A DNA stretch of 24,395 nt from Spirochaetia bacterium. Its GTDB lineage: Bacteria > Spirochaetota > Spirochaetia > Treponematales > Breznakiellaceae. Made by a program: the position numbers and the translations under genes. The stretch spans positions 1-24,395 of the forward strand of contig BOBG01000019.1 of the NCBI GenBank assembly GCA_026002265.1, given 5' to 3'. Every line of letters begins with the position of its first letter. Within the stretch, counting starts at the first letter, position 1. Below, piece after piece: positions 16,528 through 22,850 of this stretch. The notes beneath the pieces are model-generated. The model did not search any database, had not been told where the DNA came from, and saw only the letters and a list, made by a program, of their open reading frames with translations.

Positions 16528-16592
16528 GTCAGCCAGCAGTGATCAAAAGGATAGTCAGCACTGATCAAGAGACTAGATCAGCGCGATCAAAG
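16528..16592. repeat. Short dispersed copy of the GATC 13/9 repeat before the NifD-like gene
   Basis: GATC sites at 16541, 16563, 16576 and 16585 give steps of 22, 13 and 9 bp. The companion AGGATAGTCAGCACTG is shared with the copy at 14084. It ends about 30 nt before the NifD-like ribosome site. Confidence 0.82.
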
Positions 16593-16631
16593 TATTTGTT
16601 TGGGTATGTAACTTAAGATAGGAGGATTACA

Positions 16632-18143
16632 TTGAACTTTTTAGACGCTAAATCAGCTCCCCCGCGAGAGGATCGGCTGCATGCAAGCATTGCATTCGGT
16701 GGAAAATGCGCGCAGGTACGCACATGTGAGCGAGCGCTGGCAAATGGCTGTACGAACCTTTCCGCCAGATCTTTCTCAATGGCACAGGGTTGCCAGTTCA
16801 CCCTGAGCCTTGCGATTCTCAACACACTCCGGAACGCGGTGGTGATTATGCATGGTCCAATCGGCTGCGGAATCTGTTCGACCGGAAACATCGGGACGAA
16901 CAAAAGCTTCAAGCAGATTCGCGATCCAAGTGCCGAAGGTTTGATCTGGCTCTCAACTAATCTGGACGAGTCAGACGTGATCAACGGTGGCGAGAAAAAG
17001 TTACAGGAAGCTGTGATCTTTGCTGACCGGGAATTCCGTCCGGACACGATCATCGTCTGCAATAGTTGTGTACCGGCCCTCATTGGAGATGACATTGACA
17101 GCATTATTCAGGAACTTCAGCAGGAGTGTGCGGCGATCATAATGCCGGTTCACTGCGAGGGATTCAAGACAAAGCTGATGGCAACGGCTTACGATGCAGT
17201 CTATCACGGCATTCTCAAGAAATATATCCGGCGTCCTGACCTTAAGATTCCCATCTGGGAAAGTGATGTTGACAAATTCCGGGAAACCTACAAACGCAGC
17301 CGGAATGTCAATATTCTCAACGTGGGTTCGATGAGCCGGGCAGACGAGGTGGAGCTGTGCCGGCTGCTGGAGGCGCTCGGTCTTAACGTCACATTTATTC
17401 CCTGTTACGCGGAGCCGGAGGACTTTCAGTATGCGCTGGAGACGAGTCTCAACGTGAGTATCTGCGGCACGCATGACGATTACTTTGTGGGGCATCTTGA
17501 GGAGAAGTATAACATTCCCTTTGTGGTGGATACGATTCCCATTGGCCGAAAGAATACGGACCGTTGGATCCGGAAGATCGCCGCACATTTTGACCTACAG
17601 ACGCAGGCTGACCGGCTTATCGAGGCGGAAAACGTAGTGCTGTCCGAAGCGCTCGAGCCTTTCAGGAAAGTCCTTTCTGGAAAACGTGCGTACCTCGCGG
17701 GCGGAGAAGTCAGGATTTTGGCAACCGCAGAGATACTTCAGGACCTGGGCATGGAGGTCGTGGGATTCAAGGCGCACCACTACGATAAATTTGCAGAGCC
17801 AATCTTTGATGCACTGGAAAATATCGATGAAGTACAGTTCAGCGTTGCCACGAATCAGCCTTTTGAAATGTCTAATATCATCAATCGGCTGAAGCCGGAT
17901 CTGCTTATCACACATACCGGCGGTAACAATATTGCTGCCCGGCACGGGCTGCCGTTGCTGCCGCTTTTCGGGCCGACTTACAATTACTGCGGATACTCGG
18001 GCGTGTTTGAGGTTGCGCGCCGGCTCAACAAAATAATGCGGAACTTCGAGTTCAACCGGCAGATTTCACTCAATAGCCCGCTGCCCTTCAAAAAAGAATG
18101 GTACGAAAAGGACCCGTTTGCATATATCAAGTACGATAAGTGA
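16632..18143 (+). CDS. Nitrogenase-like component 1 protein, NifD-like subunit
   Basis: The 503-residue alpha-type subunit starts with TTG, chosen because AGGAGG stands 6 nt upstream. P-cluster-type cysteines are C54 (QGCQFTL), C79 (HGPIGCG) and C146 (NSCVPALIGDDID), spaced 25 and 67 against 26 and 66 in Azotobacter NifD. C278 (NVSICGTH, followed by LEEKYNIPFV) falls where NifD has the FeMo-co ligand C275. GKRAYLAGGEVRI and LQDLGMEVVGFKAHHYD match the NifD cofactor-binding core. In the C-terminal loop where NifD has REMHSW (H442), the sequence reads LPLFGPTYNYCGYSG, so that histidine is absent, although a nearby Cys could substitute. Extra cysteines C26, C32 and C40 precede the core. The protein would pair with the NifK-like product and needs a NifH-type reductase encoded elsewhere. 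True nitrogenase is unlikely; substrate unknown. Confidence 0.87.
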   Translation: MNFLDAKSAPPREDRLHASIAFGGKCAQVRTCERALANGCTNLSARSFSMAQGCQFTLSLAILNTLRNAVVIMHGPIGCGICSTGNIGTNKSFKQIRDPSAEGLIWLSTNLDESDVINGGEKKLQEAVIFADREFRPDTIIVCNSCVPALIGDDIDSIIQELQQECAAIIMPVHCEGFKTKLMATAYDAVYHGILKKYIRRPDLKIPIWESDVDKFRETYKRSRNVNILNVGSMSRADEVELCRLLEALGLNVTFIPCYAEPEDFQYALETSLNVSICGTHDDYFVGHLEEKYNIPFVVDTIPIGRKNTDRWIRKIAAHFDLQTQADRLIEAENVVLSEALEPFRKVLSGKRAYLAGGEVRILATAEILQDLGMEVVGFKAHHYDKFAEPIFDALENIDEVQFSVATNQPFEMSNIINRLKPDLLITHTGGNNIAARHGLPLLPLFGPTYNYCGYSGVFEVARRLNKIMRNFEFNRQISLNSPLPFKKEWYEKDPFAYIKYDK

Positions 18144-18268
18144 GACATTATAATATAGAAAAAAGTAGTGAAAAATAAGGAAAGAGTGAAAAGATGAAAG
18201 CAATACTTTCATACCGGACACTCTTTCTTTTTTCCGGATTCTCCGTAATAATAAATCCGGAGTTGACA

Positions 18269-19060
18269 ATGTTTGACGAGATACTCGCTGCTGCCCCTGC
18301 TTTTCTCCTCATCGCAGTGCGGGCATTGGCGATGATCGAAACCGCGCCCTTACTTTCCTCTGATTCGATCCCGCAGGTGGCAAAAATCGCCCTGGCTGGA
18401 TTCACCGCGTACGCAGCTTTTCCGAGCGCACTTGTCTCCGGCTGGGAGATTCCCCCATACGGTTTTGAATTTCTGCTGTTAGTTGTCGGCGAAGGAATTA
18501 TCGGAGTCATCACCGGATTCTTTTTGACGATGATCTTTTCCACATTTACCACAGCCGGGCAATTCTTTTCGCTGCAAATGGGATTCGGTGCTTCGGAAAC
18601 CTTTGATCCCTTGTCTCAAGTGGAAAATCCTCTGCTGGGTCAATTTTTAAACCTTGTGGCCATGCTGGTATTTCTTTCCGTTGACGGCTTTCAGACTCTG
18701 TTCCTCGGCGGTTTTTTGCGTTCTGTGCAATCAATTAATATTATCCGGATTGTTGAAGGGCGTGAATCCGTAGTTATGTTATTCCGGACCGGATTATCGA
18801 GGCTTTTTTTTGATGCACTCATTATCTCCATGCCGATTTTAGGAACGCTTTTTTTAATATCTCTTAGCACCGGCTTAATTTCCAAAGCTGCCCCGCAGAT
18901 TAATATTTTATCGGAAGGTTTTCCTATTTCGATCATGGTGGCTTTTATTATGATTTTTGCAACGATGCCTTTTATGGTTGAATCGTTTAGCCGGTTGATC
19001 AATGCGGGCTTCCGGAGTCTTGAAGATCTATTCCGGATGATTGGCGAACAGATTCCGTAG
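18269..19060 (+). CDS. fliR: Flagellar type III export gate protein FliR
   Basis: FliR forms, with FliP and FliQ, the export gate of the flagellar secretion system in the inner membrane. The protein has about six hydrophobic segments and family motifs such as FLLIAVRALAMIETAPLLSS near the start, QMGFGASETFDPLSQVENP in the middle and GLISKAAPQINILSEGFPI near the end. The start at 18269 (GGAG 6 nt upstream) gives 263 residues, the usual length. The frame is open to an ATG at 18194, which would add 25 residues with no counterpart that I know of. fliP and fliQ, normally just upstream, are missing; the preceding gene is nitrogenase-like. It is followed within 30 nt by the TPR gene, so likely co-transcribed. 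Confidence 0.93.
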   Translation: MFDEILAAAPAFLLIAVRALAMIETAPLLSSDSIPQVAKIALAGFTAYAAFPSALVSGWEIPPYGFEFLLLVVGEGIIGVITGFFLTMIFSTFTTAGQFFSLQMGFGASETFDPLSQVENPLLGQFLNLVAMLVFLSVDGFQTLFLGGFLRSVQSINIIRIVEGRESVVMLFRTGLSRLFFDALIISMPILGTLFLISLSTGLISKAAPQINILSEGFPISIMVAFIMIFATMPFMVESFSRLINAGFRSLEDLFRMIGEQIP

Positions 19061-19085
19061 GCATTTATCTCATAAAGGAGTGTAT

Positions 19086-20762
19086 ATGGCAAAATCAACA
19101 ACTCCACGCACTGCAAGGGATTACAATGTGCGGGGACAACATCATGTACAGCATGGCCAATTTGATCTTGCACTTAAAGATTTTAATAAAGTCATAGAAC
19201 TCGAACCGGATAATCCGGAGGGATATTATTACCGGGGCTCGCTTCACTGTATCCGGCTTGATGCTAAACAGGATTTTGAGGCCGGAATTGCTGATTTTAC
19301 TACAGTTGTCAGCATGGGTGCGGCTGACGCTGTGATTTATAATCACCGGAGTTTTGCCTATAGGATGCTTGAAAAATATCCGGAGGCATTTGCTGATCTC
19401 AATATAGCGATAAAACTTGAGCCGAATAATCCTCAACAATATCTGGATCGCGGTTCTCTGTACGCGGATCAGGGGGATTTTCAAAACGCGCTCCATGATT
19501 TAAATAAATCCATTGCATTAGATCCGGGAGCTTCTGACGCATATACTCAGCGTGCCGGAGTATTTCTTGCACTTGGGCAGAATGACAAGGCAATAGCTGA
19601 TTGTACAAAAGCAATTGCGATTGATCCGGAGGATGATGAAGCTTTTTCGATCCGGGGCGATGCGTATTGTTTTCACGAAAATCCGGATTATTACCGGGCA
19701 GTGAGGGAATATTCCCAGGCCATTGCTCTGGAGCCGGATTTTGTTCAGTATTATATTGACAGAAGTTACGCACATCTGATGACTCATAATCCAAAAAAAG
19801 CATTGCATGATCTCAAGACGGCGCTTGAACTTGAGCCGGATACTGCTGAAATTTATACAAGCCGCGCCCAAATATACAGCGAAACGAATCAGTACGATCA
19901 AGCGATAGCTGATTGTACAAAAGCACTTAAGCTGGATCCCCAGAGCGATGAAGCTTTTCAAATCCGGGGAAATGCCTATTGTTTTCAGGAATATCCGGAG
20001 TATGAACGCGCAATAGAAGATTATCGTCAAGCCATACAAATAAATCCGGAACAATCGTTATATTATTTTGAACGGGCCTTTGCCTATCAAATGTGTGAAA
20101 AATATCCGGAAGCGTTGGCAGATTTAAATAAAGCGATTAAACTTGATCCGAAACGCCCTGAATTACACCGAGCACATGCTGAGGTATTGCTTGAACTGAA
20201 ACGATATGATCAGGCGGTAAAGGAATGTGAAAAAGGCTTAACATTAAATCCTAAAGACGATAATTTACTGGCAACTATGGGTAGTGTATATTTTTTCAAG
20301 GAAAATCCGGATTATAGAAAAGCCGTAGAATATTACGATAAAGCCATTGATATACAATTTACCCAGGGCCGGTATTACTATGCACGGGCTTTTGCACACC
20401 TTAAACTTAATGAAGATGATGATGCGTTAGATGATTTTAGCAAAGCGATTATGTTTAAATGCGGATCGGGCGATGTGTATATCCGGCGCAGTCAAATTTT
20501 CAGTAAAAAGGGCCGGTACGATGATGCGATTGCAGAATTGGACAAAGCGATTGAGCTTGAGCCGAATAACGGCGTTGCATTTGCTTACCGGGGAAAGATT
20601 TACGCCCAGCTCAATGATTTTGAAAATATGCAGTTGGATTATGAACACGCCGCACTCCGGGGGGTAAAAATCGATCCGGAAAGTTATATGCTTCCAGCAC
20701 CGGAATTTAAAAAAAATTCCAATATTATTACACCGGATCCGAGTGTATGGAGAAAAAAGTGA
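19086..20762 (+). CDS. Large TPR protein within the flagellar export cluster
   Basis: The 558-residue protein consists almost wholly of about fifteen tetratricopeptide repeats of 34 or more residues. Typical motifs recur: ALKDFNKVIELEPDNPEGYY, AIADCTKAIAIDPEDDEAFS, AIADCTKALKLDPQSDEAFQ and AIAELDKAIELEPNNGVAFA. No signal peptide or membrane helix is seen. Such proteins serve as protein-binding scaffolds; the partner here is unknown, though its place between fliR and flhB, 25 nt after fliR and overlapping the flhB ribosome site, suggests co-expression with the export machinery. The ATG at 19086 has AAAGGAG 7 nt upstream; an upstream TTG inside fliR is rejected. Internal repeats show strong DNA similarity, so the number of repeats may vary between strains. 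Confidence 0.9.
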   Translation: MAKSTTPRTARDYNVRGQHHVQHGQFDLALKDFNKVIELEPDNPEGYYYRGSLHCIRLDAKQDFEAGIADFTTVVSMGAADAVIYNHRSFAYRMLEKYPEAFADLNIAIKLEPNNPQQYLDRGSLYADQGDFQNALHDLNKSIALDPGASDAYTQRAGVFLALGQNDKAIADCTKAIAIDPEDDEAFSIRGDAYCFHENPDYYRAVREYSQAIALEPDFVQYYIDRSYAHLMTHNPKKALHDLKTALELEPDTAEIYTSRAQIYSETNQYDQAIADCTKALKLDPQSDEAFQIRGNAYCFQEYPEYERAIEDYRQAIQINPEQSLYYFERAFAYQMCEKYPEALADLNKAIKLDPKRPELHRAHAEVLLELKRYDQAVKECEKGLTLNPKDDNLLATMGSVYFFKENPDYRKAVEYYDKAIDIQFTQGRYYYARAFAHLKLNEDDDALDDFSKAIMFKCGSGDVYIRRSQIFSKKGRYDDAIAELDKAIELEPNNGVAFAYRGKIYAQLNDFENMQLDYEHAALRGVKIDPESYMLPAPEFKKNSNIITPDPSVWRKK

Positions 20763-20772
20763 GGATCAGCCT

Positions 20773-21933
20773 GTGAGCAAATTGCAATTTTCCTCTCCTC
20801 TGGTACTCGGTTTGCATGAAAAAATGATTCCGGTTATCGATCTTCAGTGGTTTGCGGCCGAGGATGAGGGCCGGACTGAGGAACCTTCCGAGTACAAGAT
20901 CCGGAAAGCCCGTGAGGAAGAGGGCCGAGTCGCGAAGAGTCAGGAGCTGATCAGCGCGGTTGGATTGCTGTTTCCGGGTCTGATGCTCATTTTTTTGGCA
21001 CCGTCAATGGTGCGGAATTGTACGGAACTGATCCGTTTTTTTTTCCTACGGGCAACAACCTTGGATCCGACCAAAGACCGAATGATTCTAGGCACTTGTT
21101 TATTGTACTTTATCCGAATCGTGTGGCCTATTATCGCAGTGGCTGTGGTTGCCGCGCTTTTTTCAAATATCGTGCAGGTCGGGCTTTTGTTCACGACTCA
21201 ACCGCTCGCACCGAAATTTTCCCGGATCATTCCCCGGTTTGGAAAATTTTTTGGGCGTGCCTTTTCTGTCGAAGGACTCTTTAATTTTTTTAAATCTCTT
21301 GTTAAAATGGGAATCATCGGAGTTGTTGCGTATACTATCATCCGGTCCAACATTCAGAAACTGTCGAGCCTGCAAACGGCTGATTTGTGGTCCAGCGTGA
21401 GTTTTATCGCTTTGCTCGCTGCGCAGTTGCTGATCATTTCCGCGCTGCTGCTTATGGTGCTGTCGATTCCGGATTATATGTTTCAACGCTGGCAGTACCG
21501 GGAATCTTTGAAGATGTCAAAGGAAGAGGTCAAGGAAGAGCGGAAAATGTACGAGGGCGATCCGCAGATCCGGGCGCGGCTCAAGGCGCGGATGCGGGAA
21601 ATCCTCCGGTCGAACATGGCGATCAACGTGCCAAAGGCTGATGTGGTGATAACGAACCCGACTCACTTCGCCATCGCGCTCGAATATGACCGGAACCAGA
21701 TGATTGCGCCGCAGGTGACCGCAAAAGGTGAGGACGAAATGGCATTCAGGATCCGGCGTCTCGCTCAGGATTCCGGCGTACCGATTGTGGAAAATAAACC
21801 GCTGGCGCGGGCATTGTATAAAGAGGTTGAGGTTGGAGATTTTATTCCGGAACAATATTGGGAAGTGGTGGCGCTTGTGTTGAGTAAAGTCTCGAAGATA
21901 AACGAGGATCGTAAACGAGCTAGAGCAATATAG
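20773..21933 (+). CDS. flhB: Flagellar export switch protein FlhB
   Basis: FlhB sets substrate specificity of flagellar export (rod/hook to filament) by self-cleavage. The protein has a cytoplasmic N-terminus (IDLQWFAAEDEGRTEEPSEY, then KIRKAREEEGRVAKSQE), four membrane segments, and the cytoplasmic domain with the autocleavage site NPTH (295-298) in VVITNPTHFAIALEYD, followed by APQVTAKGEDEMAFRIRRLA and VPIVENKPLARALY. GTG at 20773 is chosen as start: GAGGAT stands 6 nt upstream and the reading SKLQFSSPLVLGL resembles treponemal FlhB N-termini. It gives 386 residues; a GTG at 20743 and an ATG at 20824 are alternatives. The ribosome site overlaps the TPR stop. Confidence 0.94.
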   Translation: MSKLQFSSPLVLGLHEKMIPVIDLQWFAAEDEGRTEEPSEYKIRKAREEEGRVAKSQELISAVGLLFPGLMLIFLAPSMVRNCTELIRFFFLRATTLDPTKDRMILGTCLLYFIRIVWPIIAVAVVAALFSNIVQVGLLFTTQPLAPKFSRIIPRFGKFFGRAFSVEGLFNFFKSLVKMGIIGVVAYTIIRSNIQKLSSLQTADLWSSVSFIALLAAQLLIISALLLMVLSIPDYMFQRWQYRESLKMSKEEVKEERKMYEGDPQIRARLKARMREILRSNMAINVPKADVVITNPTHFAIALEYDRNQMIAPQVTAKGEDEMAFRIRRLAQDSGVPIVENKPLARALYKEVEVGDFIPEQYWEVVALVLSKVSKINEDRKRARAI

Positions 21934-21957
21934 AGGTACAGTTTTCCGGGAGGGAAT

Positions 21958-22155
21958 ATGTCAAAGGTAATTGTGATAAATGGGGCGATTGGACAACAGA
22001 TTATTCCTCTTTCTTCGGTTTATTCTGTTATGGCGGCGGCAGATAGTGAAGCAATGCAAATTTGGACGGTAAAGGATTCATCATTCACAGCGAATGTTGA
22101 TCGCCCAGGACAGACTCCATTAGAATGGCTTAAAGCACATACAGTAGATATATAG
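21958..22155 (+). CDS. Small hypothetical protein (65 aa)
   Basis: The protein reads MSKVIVINGAIGQQIIPLSS and ends QTPLEWLKAHTVDI. A strong GGGAGGG ribosome site sits 4 nt before the ATG, so it is probably translated. I do not recognise the family. There is no signal peptide or membrane segment. It lies 24 nt after flhB and 6 nt before hicA, so it shares a transcript with both and may have arrived with the hicAB module. Confidence 0.6.
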   Translation: MSKVIVINGAIGQQIIPLSSVYSVMAAADSEAMQIWTVKDSSFTANVDRPGQTPLEWLKAHTVDI

Positions 22156-22161
22156 GAATGT

Positions 22162-22380
22162 ATGCCGAATGTAGATAAACTGATAAAAAAAATGAAGAAT
22201 CAGCCGAATGGAATCCGTATGTCTGAAGCTGATAACGTATTAACTGCAAAAGGCTACCGTTTTGCACGCCAAAAAGGTTCGCACCGGCAGTATATTAATA
22301 AAAATGGAGATGTTACTACGATTAAAGATAAAAGTCCTTTAGCCGCTGTTTATGTAAAAGATATTTTAAGCCGGATATAG
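22162..22380 (+). CDS. hicA: HicA-family mRNA interferase toxin
   Basis: The 72-residue toxin has the double-stranded-RNA-binding-like fold of HicA. The catalytic histidine is H41 in RQKGSHRQYINKNGD, followed by the KSPLAAVYVKDILSRI helix. HicA cleaves mRNA and is neutralised by HicB, encoded 9 nt downstream. The weak AGGA ribosome site is close to the start. Length and residues indicate an intact toxin. Confidence 0.92.
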   Translation: MPNVDKLIKKMKNQPNGIRMSEADNVLTAKGYRFARQKGSHRQYINKNGDVTTIKDKSPLAAVYVKDILSRI

Positions 22381-22389
22381 AGGAATATT

Positions 22390-22635
22390 ATGGATGTTAA
22401 GGACTATATGAAGTTGCCCTACACCTATATCATTAAACCGATAGTAGATGAGAGCGGGTTTTATTATCATGCAACGGTATTGGAACTTGATGGGTGCCAG
22501 AGTACTGGGGATACTTTTCAAGAAGCTTCGAACGGGTTGATGGAAGCTATGGAAGGCTGGATAGAAACGAAGTTGGAATACGGTTTTCCGGTGCCTCTTC
22601 CGCTCAGTACAAGTGTTCCAGCGCTAAAAGTATGA
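22390..22635 (+). CDS. hicB: HicB-family antitoxin (short form)
   Basis: The 81-residue protein contains the degenerate RNase-H-like HicB domain: YTYIIKPIVDESGFYYHATV, LDGCQSTGDTFQEA and the helix MEAMEGWIETKLEYGFPVPL. Many HicB proteins carry a C-terminal DNA-binding helix-turn or ribbon-helix-helix domain; here the chain ends soon after PLSTSVPALKV. It may be a naturally short form or a truncated one, since the sequence directly behind it is a broken yoeB-like gene. It would bind and block HicA; autoregulation is doubtful without a DNA-binding part. Confidence 0.87.
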   Translation: MDVKDYMKLPYTYIIKPIVDESGFYYHATVLELDGCQSTGDTFQEASNGLMEAMEGWIETKLEYGFPVPLPLSTSVPALKV

Positions 22636-22639
22636 AAGC

Positions 22640-22836
22640 GCTTTTTTATGGGGATCTCAAGAACAGGATCGCAAGACTATTAAGAAGATCAATGAATTAT
22701 TAACCGGAATGGAATTGGAAAACCAAAGGCAGAAATGCTAAGTACAGCCGCCGGATCGATGATAAAAACCGGTTTTACTCCGGTGATGGTAATAAATGTC
22801 CGGATTCTTTCCTGCGAAGGACAGTATGATGATTGA
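22640..22836 (+). pseudogene. Frame-broken YoeB/Txe-type toxin remnant
   Basis: Three consecutive frame pieces spell a YoeB-like toxin: AFLWGSQEQDRKTIKKINEL (from 22640), then KYSRRIDDKNRFYSGDG (around 22739-22790), then VINVRILSCEGQYDD and stop at 22834-22836. These match the family's WQ..DKK..KRIN, YWSRRIDDKNRLVY and SCRGHY.D blocks in the right order. At least two frameshifts and the missing start make it non-functional. The flhA start lies 14 nt after it. Confidence 0.72.
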
Positions 22837-22850
22837 TATAAGGGGACGAA

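Noticed and set aside
11035..16592. Integron gene cassettes with attC sites
   Set aside because: The gene-repeat-gene layout is suggestive and integrons are known in Treponema denticola, but I see no GTTRRRY core paired with RYYYAAC, no integrase, and the repeats are GATC-periodic, unlike attC.
14885..18143. True molybdenum nitrogenase nifD-nifK
   Set aside because: The K-type gene comes first, the K-type chain is short, the H442-type ligand is missing and no nifH, nifB or nifEN genes accompany the pair.
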